A DNA stretch of 64,000 nucleotides from Begonia masoniana. Taxonomy: Eukaryota > Streptophyta > Magnoliopsida > Cucurbitales > Begoniaceae. The notes beneath the pieces are model-generated. The model was not told the origin of the DNA. It ran no database searches and saw only the letters and a program-made list of their open reading frames with translations. The stretch spans positions 19,308,557 through 19,372,556 of the forward strand of contig CM039511.1 in assembly GCA_022432975.1 (NCBI GenBank). Direction: 5' to 3'. Below are positions 36,335-48,094 of the stretch, one piece after another. The translations under genes were made by a program, and so were the position numbers. How positions within the stretch are numbered: position 1 is the stretch's first letter; the number at the start of each line of letters is the position of its first letter.

Positions 36335-37126
36335 TGTAACACCCGGCTTTACGGGATTTAATTTATTCCAATATAAACGGCATTTTTGTAAATACGTCAA
36401 ATTAAGTCCGTTTTGCGAAAGGAAAGTTTTAACGAAGCCGTATTAATAAATTGGAATTTATGGTGAAATATGAAAAATTGGAGAAAACGAATCATTAGTT
36501 AAATAACGAGAATTGAGGGGGAATAAATAGAAAATGAGATAAGGGCAATTTGGTAAATTGCAAACCAAAAAAATTTATTAAAATCAACATTTCCCTCATT
36601 CTTTTCCCCTCACCCACGTAATTCTCCATTTTCCCTCTCCCTCACCGCGCGACTTTTCTTCCTCCTCCGGCGATTCTTCATTCCGACGGCGATTTACTTT
36701 CTCCGGCGACTCGAGCCTTCACATTTCTCTTCCGTCTTCGCTCTCTAGGTAAGGCTCTAAGCTTTTGGAACGTTAAATATCAATTTCTAGGGTTTAAAGT
36801 GATTAGGATTCGTTAGGGTTTTCGTCGAAAACTTGAATCGATGTTTGAAATTGATAGGTTGAGCTTAGTTATGCCTCTAATAGACGTATTGATGATTATC
36901 GGAGCTTAGTTAATCGGTTTGTTAAGGTGTATTTGAGATTTGGTTAAGTTGGAGCTTGAAAACCTCCATTAATAAAGTTTTTGAAATGTCGAGCGCGAAT
37001 TGCTCGACGAAATGCCTCAACGAACTAAAATAGAGTTTAGGAGATTTTTCTTTAGTTAGGAGTTAGCAATTTTTGGAGTTTGATGATTTAGACTCGATTT
37101 AATGTCGTATATTGTGAAATGTATAG

Positions 37127-37737
37127 GTAAACAAACGCTCGTGGACGGAGCTCGGTGTGCAACGACGCGAGGTAAGTCTCTGTGACTTGTTTGGCCGTCT
37201 TGGCCTACACTGTATGAATTGAGTCGATCGAGGAAATTGGAGACGTGTTTGGGTAGTTTAAAACGGGTAGATAGAATTATGTTTTGTTAAGTTGTTAATT
37301 GTTAGCTTATTATTGTATGTTTCTGTTTGTTTTATTTCGTTCATAGCACGATATTTGTTCACGCATCATAGTTTTTGAACGACATGAAAATGAATTTCTA
37401 TGCATATTTTCATGAAAAGGTTAACTAAAAGTAAATGAATGCAAAGATGGTCATGTCGGTGGCGGTGGTTCAGGCATGGCTGTCGGATGAAGCATGCTTT
37501 CCCCCCGGTTAGATCCGAGGGGCTATCCAATCGTCGGATGTGCCGCTCCTATCTAGCGAGAGTGAAGCCTTGGTGACATAAATGAAAAGAAATGAAAAGA
37601 AATGATTCGTGAACCGAACATGCATATCATTCATAGCATTCACATAGGTTTACTGAGCCCATAGCTCACGTGTTTAATTCTACGGTGTAGATGATTTTGA
37701 GACAGGTGAGGTAGACGTCCTTCCGCCTGATGTATGA
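37127..37737 (+). other. B LTR: exon-like blocks with splice signals
   Basis: Block 37127-37171 (45 bp, between TATAG and GTAAGT) and block 37691-37737 (47 bp, after GGTGTAG, ending TGA). The last frame reads DDFETGEVDVLPPDV, a diverged version of the acidic-proline pattern. Offsetting one-base differences shift the frame within part of the 45-bp block relative to E1. The 3' LTR keeps the first block (47102-47146) but lost the second to element C. Confidence 0.45.
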
Positions 37738-38219
37738 GCACGTTGAAGAAAGATGGCCAGTGGGAGTGCGCTGGCAGTCGGAGCGTGATTTTGACCCGTG
37801 GGGACGTACATAGGTATTTGGATTATTTTGAATAGAAATTCTTAGAACATTATAGGATGTTGGGATCTGAATAGTTAATAGAAAGTATTTTTTTGGGAAA
37901 TTGAATGTATTTTATAATGTTTTACTGATTTTCAAAAAGAGGAGGATATGTTAAACTTTTAAACGGAACCACGCGGTTCGTTTTTATGAAATTGGTTATA
38001 TTTGAGTCGGGAAATGGGTGAGCGATAGTATGTGCGATGTATGTGTGTGATAGTGTTATTGTGTAGAAGTATGTTTTGTGAAATGTAAGGGTGTGTGATG
38101 AAGGAAATGAGAATGTTGAAAGGTGTGTGTGTGTTGTGTTGTGAGTTGTGTATTGTGAGTGTGAGATGCAGGGTATGAGGAAACGAAGAAAGAAAGGAAG
38201 ATGGGAGGGAGGGAGCTGT

Positions 38220-38405
38220 GCTCTCTTGAAAATTCCAGAGAGCATGGCGATTGATCACCACTTGGGGCGATCAATCGCCCCTCTTTGCCTGGCGATCGCC
38301 AACGGCGATCCACAGGCGATGGTGTGATAGCCTAAGGCGATTGCTCGCCATGAGCAATCGCCGAAGGGCGATTGATCGCCCACTTGGGGGCGATCAATCG
38401 CCACT
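38220..38405. repeat. Palindrome cluster in B 5' LTR
   Basis: Repeated GGCGATTGATCGCC-like and GGCGATCGCC-like inverted repeats, and a pair of arms around CTGGAATTTTC, about 260-440 bp before the LTR end. It corresponds to the clusters in E1 and G. Confidence 0.72.
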
Positions 38406-38669
38406 TGTTCTGCCGTTTTTGCAGAACATAATAAGAAAAAAAAAATTTTAACTTTAATTTAAATGTTTTCTTTTAATATTTAATTATTTAATTAATGGTT
38501 TTAAGTTTATTTTAGATAGTTTTCAAAGTAGTTTTCAAACGCCGTTAACAATTTCAATTTCGATTTTAAAAGTTTTATTTCCGCTCGAATGTCAGATTTA
38601 AAGTTTGTACGTATAAAATGAAAAATTTATACGGAAAATCTAGGGTACGGGTAAGGGTCGTTACAATTA

Positions 38670-38681
38670 TGGTATCAGAGC
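38670..38681 (+). other. B primer-binding site (initiator tRNA-Met)
   Basis: TGGTATCAGAGC, 4 bases after the 5' LTR. It is identical to that of E1 and D. Confidence 0.94.
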
Positions 38682-38828
38682 TCTCGGGTTTTAAAAACGG
38701 TTCTGTAGACTGCACAACTGCTCAGCCACTACGCGGACATCCTTCATCAACTGTAAGTACGTTTAAGTGCTTTATTTAAATTCGATTTCTTAGGATTACT
38801 TGTTTTAATTTTATAGGAGTTATAGAAA

Positions 38829-39680
38829 ATGGTTCGCGATAGAGACGCCCAAGATGATGCCATAGATAGGCTGACAAACTTACTCGATCGTCAATCCCAA
38901 CACATGGATCGACAAGCACAACAAATCACGGACTTAGTTCGTGAGAATCGGAGGGCCCAAGAGATAGTTGTCCCTAATGGTCAACGCATGGAGAGATTTC
39001 AAAAGCTAAGACCTCCGATATTCGACGGGCAATCTACGGACCCCTCTATTGCTGAGGAGTGGGTTCGAAAAATGGAAGATATGTTAGTGTATGCCAAAGT
39101 GGACAATGCCGAGAAGGTTGCGTGCGTCACATTCCACCTGGCATTGGATGCCCGGACTTGGTGGGATTCTATTAAGGCTACGACGGACATGGCGCTGATG
39201 AGGTGGGAACGGTTTAAGACTGTGTTCTTCGATAAGTATTTCAGCCGTACAGTGAGGCCGGCAAAGAGAGCTGAGTTTACGTAATTGAAATAGACTAATA
39301 CGGTGGCAGAGTATATCAGAAAGTTTGAAGCTTTATCCAAGTTTGCACCGCGCTTAGTCAGTGATAATGAAGAAAAGGTGCAACAATTTATGGATGGACT
39401 GAACAGGGAGATCCGAAAGAACATCATAGTGTCTGGTATTCTAGATGTGCCCTATGAGGAAATTGCAGCAAGAGCCCTGGAGTTCGAAGCTGCTGAGTTG
39501 ACATGCGTTAAGCCTAGAGAGCCTGCTAAAGGCTTCTTTTGCGAGATTCAGCCTCAGGTACGGAATCGAGGCTAGCAACCCAGAGGACAACAACAACAAC
39601 GAGGTGTCAAAAGGCCTCATGAAGGAGGAAACGATCAGGGTAAAGGGAAGCAAGTTCAAGGGGCTACTCAGAAGCCTGTT
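38829..39680 (+). pseudogene. gag: B gag, 5' part, with stops
   Basis: ATG 38829 (MVRDRDAQDDAIDRL). Gln-rich N-terminus, then the gag domain (FDGQSTDPSIAEEWVRKMED, ARTWWDSIKAT, FFDKYFSRTVR). Stops TAA and TAG appear at 39282-39297 and another after QVRNRG near 39573. The frame ends at TQKPV, where solo LTR F is inserted, and resumes at 42664 with CPKCQKEHFGEC. It is homologous to the E1 and D gag proteins. Confidence 0.88.
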
Positions 39681-39922
39681 TGTAACACCCGGGTCTTTTT
39701 TTTGGAGATTTATAGTTGTTTAATTAATTGAAAAGTAAAGTGAATAAATTTGATTGAAATTAAGTCGGGGGTTAGGTTAATTTAATAACGAGATTTAACG
39801 AAATTCGTAATGGTCGAAAGCACGGGAGGGAAAAACGGTAAATGAGGATTAATTAACGGTTAGTTTTATTATTAGTATTATTATTATTATTATTTAATTA
39901 AAAATAAAAAATAAAAACAAAC

Positions 39923-39950
39923 GACAGAATGGTTTTCAAACCATTCTGTC
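39923..39950 (+). other. Perfect hairpin containing an ATG in LTR F
   Basis: 13-bp arms (GACAGAATGGTTT and its reverse complement) around a 2-base loop. The ATG (39929-39931) opens an Arg-rich frame (MVFKPFCRSSRAARAGER) that reaches CACAACCCGACAG at 40109, just before GTAAGG, in the same splice phase as in D. Confidence 0.75.
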
Positions 39951-41003
39951 GGTCGAGTCGAGCAGCGAGAGCAGGGGAGAGGAAAACAGAGAGGGAGAGA
40001 CGAGTGACGTCCCTCCGACGGCCACCGCCGCGATCTCCGGCGTTCTCCGGCCCGGCCAGACGATGGCGACGTGCTGGGTTGGTTGTCTCCGTGCACAACC
40101 CGACAGGTAAGGGTCGATATTTTTACCCTATTTTCGGCTCTGTTCGTGGCCGAGAGTGACGAGCTCGATTGAGCTCCGATCACCGGCGATTTTTGGTCAT
40201 TTCCGGCGTGGGTTTGCCGACCCTTGGTCCGGTTTTGATTGCCTGGCCGTGATGAGCCCAATTTGGGCGAAATACAGTGAAGCCCTCTTTAGGATATTTC
40301 GGGTTTTTGCTTGTAGTATGAGATTTTTAGTTAGATTATGTTCATTGAGGCTAGATATGGTTGATTGGTGAGGAATTAAGTGGAATTTGATGGAAAATTG
40401 AAAAGGGGAATTTTCCGGGTGAGGGGCAGATTCGGGTTTTGCCAATTTTGACCTAGCTGCGGTTGTTTGTTTTAAAATTTCTTTTAGCAGGTTAAAATAG
40501 GTTGTTAGAGGAGTATGTGGCCACTGGAATCGTTCGATTCCGATATCCGACGCAAAAGTTACGCGCATTTGAGTTTCGGGTCGGTTTTTACCGAACCCAA
40601 ATTAGTGGCCTGTTTAGTTAGGTTTTAGTTGGATTAGGCTAGAAATAGTAGATTGAGAGTAATTTGTGAATGTGGGCTTAATTTTAATAAAGTTTGAATA
40701 TTTATCGTAGGTCGAGCCGTAGGTGGGCAGGTAACTGAGTAGCCTCAGCGAGATAGGACGCCAGGTAAGTAGTGGTAGCTATTCCTTCGCCTTCGGGCTT
40801 ACACCAAGAACGGTAGGGTTATTTATTTCGTGTTGTGTTGGGTTGTTGGTTATTTATTTCGTGTTGTGTTGGGTTGTTGGTTTCGCGTCGTATTGCATAT
40901 TTGAAGCATGCATCATGGTATAGCACGTTAGGTACGATTAGTGGCATTGATTGGCATTGTGAGCATGAACGTAATCAGATAAAGTGAATTGTAAAAATGC
41001 ATC

Positions 41004-41700
41004 TCGAATAGTGTACCTGTCGGCTGAGGGGCGGGTAGTATGACCCGAGGGGTACTCTATGAGAGATGACCGGCTAAAACACATATTGCATTTCGAATAG
41101 TGTACCTTGTCGGGCTGAGGTGCTGGTAGTAGCACCCCGAGGGGTACTCTATGAGAGATGACCGGCTAAAACACATATTGCATTTCGAATAGTGTACCTT
41201 GTCGGGTTGAGGTGCTGGTAGTAGCACCCCGAGGGGTACTCTATGAAAGATGACCGGCTAAAACACATATTGTATTTCGAATAGTGTACCTTGTCGGGCT
41301 GAGGTGCTGGTAGTAGCACCCCGAGGGGTACTCTATGAGAGATGACAGCTAAAACACTTATTGCATTTTGAATAGGTGTCTTGTCGGGCTGAGGTGCTGG
41401 TAGTAGCACCCCGAGGGGTACTCTATGAGAGATGACAGCTAAAACACTTATTGCATTTTGAATAGGTGCCTTGTCGGGCTGAGGTGCTGGTAGTAGCACC
41501 CCGAGGGGTACTCTATGAGAGATGACAGCTAAAACACTTATTGCATTTTGAATAGGTGCCTTGTCGGGCTGAGGTGCTGGTAGTAGCACCTCGAGGGGTA
41601 CTCTATGAGAGATGAACGGCTAAAACATGTAATCCTGAATAGTGTGCCTTGTCGGGCTGAGGTGCTGGTGTGTAGCACCCCGAGGGGACCTCTATGAAGG
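41004..41700. repeat. Tandem repeat in F, about 90-bp unit, about 8 copies
   Basis: Each unit contains AATAGTGTACCTTGTCGGG, then a stem GGTGCT...AGCACC, then GAGGGGTACTCTATGA. The central copies are nearly identical and the end copies diverged. It gives a spurious repetitive minus-strand frame. It lies in the LTR segment corresponding to the second putative intron. Confidence 0.9.
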
Positions 41701-42658
41701 ATGGTGGTTCTGAGTGTGGCCATCCTAGACGGTTATGGGATGTGTGCCAACTCGTTCCACACGGCTTATGAAAGATTAAAGCAACGAACAGCAAATAAGC
41801 ACAACTGAGTGATAGAAACTGCATGTGTTAGGTTGATTGCACTGTGTGTTGTCGTGTTATGTTGAGTCAGTTTGTTGAGTTGCATTGGGTGGTGTTGTGT
41901 CGTTGTGTTGAGTTGTCGTGTTGAGTGGTGTTGTGTTGTTGTGTTAGGGTAGGATAGTGTGTGCATTGTTCTTGTTATTATTCGTTACTCCCTACTTGCT
42001 AAGCGTAATCTTACGTGTGTGTGTGTGTTCTGTGGTGTAGGTGACGACATGAGTACAGGTTAAAGCTATGAGAAAAGCTAGGATTGAGACGCAGTCGTTG
42101 ATGTACGCTGTATGCCGGTGCGGGCAGTTGTCGGGGCGCCTCGACCATGGTCTTCGGGAGTGTGGGCTTTGTATTTTAATAGTATTGTAAATGTCTGTTT
42201 GTGGAATTGTTGGAAAATGCGTAATATTTTTGGTTGACAGTTATGAGATAGCTATGTGTCGGGTGATGTTTTGCTAGTTAGGAATGTTAGTATTTTATAG
42301 TTTCCTATTTACTGTTGTTTGGAGGTTTTTATATGTAGGATTGTTGAGTGATAGTTGAGGAAAAATATTCTGGTTGGGAATTGGTTTGTGTGCAGGTACC
42401 TGCATTTTGAAGGCGCCATTTTCAGGCGTTACTTTGCCGAAATTTTCGGGAAGGACGCCGTGGTGCTAAAAGGTTAGGGGTAAGGGAATTGATGTGTTTA
42501 GGCAGCTAGGTATGAAGTAAGAGAGTTTCGGGAGTTTAGTTTTAAATTCAGCTGTGTAAGTTTCTTTTATGTTTGGGAGTTTTATTTTTCATTATGATTT
42601 ACCGTGGGATTGGTTAGCAAAGTAGCGCTCCGACCAGGGTGGGTTCGGGGGCGTTACA

Positions 42659-45600
42659 CTGTTTGTCCTAAATGCCAGAAAGAACATTTTGGCGAGTGTC
42701 GGGTGGGTACAAACAGCTGTTACCGATGCGGAGAGATTAGCCACTATGCCATGAATTGCCCATTATTGGACTGAAATCAGCCAGGTAGAAATCAACAGGG
42801 CAGAGATCAACGAAGAGTTATGCCAAGGATCTTCGCATTTATTGAGCCCGGAGATGTCGACGACGAGGCACAGCCATCTGTCATAGTAGGTACTATTCTA
42901 GTCATGGGTGTACCAGTATTTTCCTTGATAGATACGGGAGCTACGCACTCCTTTATTTCAACTGCTTGCATGATTAGATTGGGGCTAGTATCTGAGTTAG
43001 CGGAGTGTGAGTATAGAGTAATGCTGCCTTCGGGAGCGAATATGCAGTCCGATCGGATTTTCCAGGGCAACGTCGTCTCTGTGGGAAACAACACCCTCTA
43101 TGCCCGGTTGATAGTTATGGGTATAGAGGTGTATGATCTTATTTTGGGGATGGATTGGCTTGCACGCCATTGCGCCACAATTGACTGCGGGTCTGAGATG
43201 GTGACTTTCCGCCCCCCGAACAAAGTCGAGTTCACTTTTCAAGCGATGAAAAGGTTAAGTGGGCTGCCTACTACTTATTCGATGTTAGCCAGAGAACAAA
43301 TTAAAGATGGATGCTCGATTTTTGTGGCCGCAGTGATTGATACTCGGCTACCTAATGGATTGAAACCGGATGATCTTCCAATTGTTAGGGAATTCTCGGA
43401 GATTTTTCTCGATGATCTTCCAGGGTTACCGCCAGATCGGGAGATCGAGTTTGTAATTGATGTTTATCCGAGTTCAGCACCTGTATCTAAGAATGAGTAT
43501 AGATTGGCGCCTGCTGAATTGAAGGAGCTGAAGTCGCAGTTGGAGGAATTATTAGACAAAGGGTTTATTCGATCCAGCTTTTCTCCTTGGGGTGCGCCAG
43601 TCCTGTTTGTGAAGAAAAAGGACGGAACTCTCAGGATGTGCGTTAATTATCGAGAGTTAAATAAATTGACCGTGAAGAATAAGTATCCACTGCCCCGAAT
43701 TGACGATCTATTTAACCAACTGCAGGGTGCCCGAGTGTTTTCAAGGATTGACCTACGCTCAGGTTATTAATAGTTGAAGCTCCGAAAAGAAGATATTGAA
43801 AAGACAGCGTTTCGAATGAGGTATGGACATTACGAATTTCTTGTGATGTCTTTTGGACTTACGAATGCTCCTGCAGCGTTTATGGATATGATGAACCGCG
43901 CCTTCAAAGAATATTTGGACAAGTTTGTTGTAGTATTTATAGATGACATCCTGGTCTATTCTAAGACAAAGGAGGAGCATGAGTAGCATCTACGGATTGT
44001 TCTAAGGACTTTGTGCCAACACCAATTATATCCGAAGTTTTCTAAGTGTGAATTCTGGCTTGATCAAGTAAGCTTTCTTGGTCATATCATATCTCAGGAA
44101 GGAATCGCAGTGGATCCAGCAAAAATTGAGGTTGTCGAGCAATGGCCACAGCCTAAAAATGTACGAGAGGTAAGAGGATTTCTTGGTTTGGCTGGATACT
44201 ACAGGAAATTCATCGAGGGATTTTCAAAGATAGCCGTCCCTCTATCCCGATTGACGAGAAAGAATGAAAAGTTTGTATGGTCTCCTGCTTGTGAGAAGAG
44301 CTTTGTGGAGCTGAAACAGAGGTTGACTACAGCCCCAATTTTTACACTGCCAGTTGAGGGCGATAAGTTCAGTATTTACTGTGACGCCTCGAGAATCGGA
44401 TTGGGATGTGTATTGATGCAAGAAGGCAGGGTCATTGCTTATGCTTCTCGACAATTGAAACAATATGAGCAAAATTATCCGACACACGACCTTGAGCTTG
44501 CAGCGGTCGTTTTTGCATTAAAAATCTAGAGACACTATCTGTATGGGCAACAGTGCGAGGTGTTTTCAGATCACAAAAGCCTAAAGTATCTATTTACATA
44601 GAAAGAGTTGAACATGCGGTAGAGAAGGTGGTTGGAATTCGTTAAAGATTACGATTTTGAAATTAAGGACCACCCAGGAAAGGCAAATAAAGTAGCTGAT
44701 GCCTTGAGCCGAATGCCTACTACGAGCCAACCTTCACTTGCATCTATGTCGGTAATGCTGAGGTCTGAGATTGAAAAGTTTGACGTAGAGATAGTGGCAG
44801 AATTGTCCAGCATGCTTACCAACATTTCTCTTAGACCGACGATTTTGGACAGAATACGAGAAGCTCAACAAAATGATTCGGAGTGTGAAAGGCATCGAAT
44901 GAGCATGACATCTGAAGATTCGTCTGACTTCAACCTGACAGATGATGGAGTATTGAAATTTAGGCACAGGTGGTACGTGCCTAACGATGATGAGCTAAAA
45001 AGAGAGATCTTAAATGAGGCACACTCCTCGGCGTATTTAGTGCATCCGGGGAGCACAAAAATGTATAGAGACTTGAGGCAACATTTTTGGTGGCCTAACA
45101 TGAAGAGAGAAATTGCCAGGTATGTAGAAACCTGCCTGATTTGTCAAAAGGTTAAGGCAGAGCATCAAAGGACAGCCGGAACCTTACAACCACTGCCTAT
45201 TCCGGAGTGGAAATGGGAGCAAATATCCACAGATTTTATAGTTGGACTCCTGAGAACAACAAAGGGGCACGATGGTATTTGGGTGATAGTGGACCGTTTA
45301 TCAAAGACGGCCCACTTCTTGCCAGTGAAAATGACCTATTCTATGGATCAGCTAGCTGAGCTGTACGTACAGGAGGTCGTTAGACTACACGGAGTGCCCA
45401 TCTCTATTGTTTCTGATAGAGATGCCAGATTTACTTCAAAGTTCTGGAAGAGTTTACATAAGGCAATGGGAACTCAGTTGAATTTTAGCACGGCATTTCA
45501 TCCTCAGACAGATGGACAGACAGAAAGAACAAATCAAATTCTTGAGGATATGCTTAGAGCTTGTGTACTAGAGTTTCAGGGCTCGTGGAGCCGATATTTA

Positions 45601-46270
45601 CCGTTGATTGAGTTTTCTTATAACAACAGCTTCCAGGCTACTATCAGCATGGCTCCGTATGAGGCGTTATATGGTCAAAAATGCAGGTCTCCACTGTATT
45701 GGGATGAGGTAGGCGAGGCTAGCATTATTGGCCAAGACATTTTACAACAAACAGCGGAGAAAATTGCCGTTATCAGACAACGCATAGAGATTGCACAAAG
45801 CCGCCTAAAAGAGTTATGCTGACACCAGACGGAGAGAATTACAGTTTAAGGAAGGTGACAAAGTGTATTTAAAGATTTCTCCGTTTAAAGGCGTTATACG
45901 ATTTGGAAGACGAGGCAAGTTGAACCCTCGTTTTGTCGGGCCCTTTCCCATTCTGAAGAGGATTGGGACTGTGGCGTACAGGTTACAACTCCCGGCATCT
46001 ATGGAGGGTATTCACGATGTGTTCCACGTGTCCATGCTCAGAAAATGTGTACGTGATCCATCACACATCGTTGAAACAAGGGAGATTGAAGTACAACCGG
46101 CGCTGACCTACGAGGAAAGGCCAGTACGAATCCTGGAGTCTTCTATCAAAGTGTTGCGAAATAAGGAGATTCCTTTGGTAAAGGTTTTGTGGAGGAACCA
46201 TGATGTAGAGGAGGCTACTTGGGAGCGACAGCAGGATATGATGTTGAAGTATCCTGAACTGTTTGTGTAA
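42659..46270 (+). pseudogene. pol: B gag end, protease, RT, RNase H, integrase, chromodomain
   Basis: Gag knuckle (CYRCGEISHYAMNC) with a stop before NQPG near 42772; protease ([23 protein letters not shown]); RT ([30 protein letters not shown]); RNase H ([21 protein letters not shown]); integrase (HPGSTKMYRDLR, CLICQKVKAEH, STDFIVGL, SDRDARFTSKFW); and the C-terminal region with a chromodomain-like end ([21 protein letters not shown]), ending at 46270. Damage: two stops at 43768-43773 inside RT, stops near 43984, 44527, 44600 and 44620, and a frameshift near 45820 in the integrase C-terminus. Catalytic residues are otherwise in place, so it decayed recently from a complete Tekay polyprotein. 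Confidence 0.92.
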
Positions 46271-46297
46271 TCAAATTTTGAGGACAAAATTTAAATA

Positions 46298-46309
46298 AGG
46301 TGGGTGGAA
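46298..46309 (+). other. B polypurine tract
   Basis: AAGGTGGGTGGAA-type purine run directly before the 3' LTR at 46310. It follows a TTGAGGACAAAATT block that D also has at its own 3' internal end. Confidence 0.88.
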
Positions 46310-47599
46310 TGTAACACCCGGCTTTACGGGATTTAATTTATTCTAATATAAACGGCATTTTTGTAAATACATCAGATTAAGTCCGTTTTGCGAAATGAAA
46401 GTTTTCACGAAGCCGTATTAATAAATTAGAATTTATGGTGAAATATGAAAAATTGGAGAAAACGAATCATTAGTTAAATAACAAGAATTGAGGGGGAATA
46501 AATAGAAAATGAGATAAGGGCAATTTGGTAAATTGAAAACCAAAAAAATTTATTAAAATCAACATTTCCCTCATTCTTTTCCCCTCACCCACGTAATTCT
46601 CCATTTTCCCTCTCCCTCACCGCGCGACTTTTCTTCCTCCGACGGCGATTCTTCATTCCGACGGCGATTTCCTTTCTCCGGTGACTCGAGCCTTCACATT
46701 TCTCTTCCGTCTTCGCTCTCTAGGTAAGGCTCTAAGCTTTTGGAACGTTAAATATCAATTTCTAGGGTTTAAAACGATTAGGATTCGTTAGGGTTTTCGT
46801 TGAAAACGTGAATCGATGTTTGAAATTGATAGGTTGAGCTTAGTTATGCCTCTAATAGACGTATTGATGATTATCGGAGCTTAGTTCATCGGTTTGTTGA
46901 GGTGTATTTGAGATTTGGTTAAGTTGGAGCTTGAAAACCTCCATTAATAAAGTTTTTGAAATGTCGAGCACGAATTGCTCGACGAAATGCCTCAACGAAC
47001 TAAAATAGAGTTTAGGAGATTTTTCTTTAGTTAGGAGTTAGCAATTTTTGGAGTTTGATGATTTAGACTCGATTTAATGTCGTATATTGTGAAATATATA
47101 GGTAAACAAACGCTCGTGGACGGAGCTCGGTGTGCAACGACGCGAGGTAAGTCTCTGTGACTTGTTTGGCCGTCTTGGCCTACACCGTATGAATTGAGTC
47201 GATCGAGGAAATTGGAGACGTGTTTGGGTAGTTTAAAACGGGTAGATAGAATTATGTTTTGTTAAGTTGTTAATTGTTAGCTTATTATTGTATGTTTCTA
47301 TTTGTTTTATTTCGTTCATAGCACGATATCTGTTCACCCATCATAGTTTTCGAACGACATGAAAATGAATTTCTATGCATATTTTCATGAAAAGGACTAA
47401 AAGTAAATGAATGCAAAAATGGTCATGTCGGTGGCGGTGGTTCAGGCATGGCTGTCAGATGAAGCATGCTTTCCCCCCGGTTAGATCCGAGGGGCTATCC
47501 AATCGTCGGATGTGCCGCTCCTATCTAGCGAGAGTGAAGCCCCGGTGACATAAATGAAAAGAAATGAAAAGAAATGATTCGTGAACCGAACATGCATAG
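46310..47599 (+). repeat. B 3' LTR, left part
   Basis: Matches 36335-37625 closely, then is interrupted by element C. The remaining roughly 1 kb should lie beyond the right edge of the window. Confidence 0.92.
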
Positions 47600-48094
47600 T
47601 GTCACGGTCCTACTTTCGAGGGGCTTAACGAGACCGTGCGGCACCCAATATTGCACTTGTACTGGGTCAGCCAACGAGCGTGCCAACGGCACCGAGTGCC
47701 TACTTCGTTAGAGCGCTTGTATCTAATGAGTAAGCAATGAGCGAGCGAGATTAATCGAAACGAGCATCATTGAGCATAGTGTGCATAAAGAGAGCGTATG
47801 TAAAAAGCTTGTTCATTGATTGGCAGCAAATTACATCAGTTGGTAGGGGGTCTACGTGCAGTCATGCCTCTCCCCCTAAAGAGCAATCTGGACCATCTCC
47901 ACTCTAGCAGGAGTAGACATGCTATGTGGGCGAGGAGTCACTCTTGCTAAAAATAGAAAGAAAAGAGTACAACAGAATTACTAAAAAAGGAAATAAATCT
48001 ACCTAGCAGCATGGGCGGCCATAGGCAACATGCCTTGGACAAGCCCGGACCTTGACATTCTCCCCTATTTAAACTGTTGATGTCCTCGTCAACT

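Larger units (their letters stand above)
36335..38665 (+). repeat. B 5' LTR (2,331 bp)
   Basis: TGTAACACCCGG to GGTCGTTACA. Exon-like blocks: donor after 36748 (CTCTAG then GTAAGG), 37127-37171, 37691-37737. The palindrome cluster is at 38220-38405. Confidence 0.94.
39681..42658 (+). mobile_element. F: solo gypsy LTR (2,978 bp) in B gag
   Basis: TGTAACACCCGGG to GGCGTTACA, with a perfect target duplication CTGTT (39676-39680 and 42659-42663). There is no internal domain. Removing it with one CTGTT copy restores the gag frame. It contains an ATG in a 13-bp-arm hairpin (39923-39950), a (TTA)n tract at about 39865-39895, and about eight tandem copies of a roughly 90-bp repeat (41004-41700). Confidence 0.92.
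36335..47599 (+). mobile_element. B: Ty3/gypsy Tekay chromovirus, nearly full length
   Basis: 5' LTR 36335-38665, primer-binding site 38670-38681, gag, protease, RT, RNase H, integrase with chromodomain, polypurine tract 46298-46309, and 3' LTR from 46310 cut at 47599 by element C. It is inserted in the copia fragment (left flank ACAAT, 36330-36334; the matching right flank is outside the window). Solo LTR F interrupts gag. The two LTRs are nearly identical over their shared part, so insertion is fairly recent, yet several coding stops have accumulated. Confidence 0.93.

Noticed and set aside
41149..41589. A 146-codon repetitive minus-strand frame
   Set aside because: It comes from the 90-bp tandem repeat in solo LTR F, with no conserved start and no homology.
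41004..41700. A CRISPR-like array of regular repeats
   Set aside because: The repeats are contiguous 90-bp units with no unique spacers, and this is plant DNA with no cas genes.
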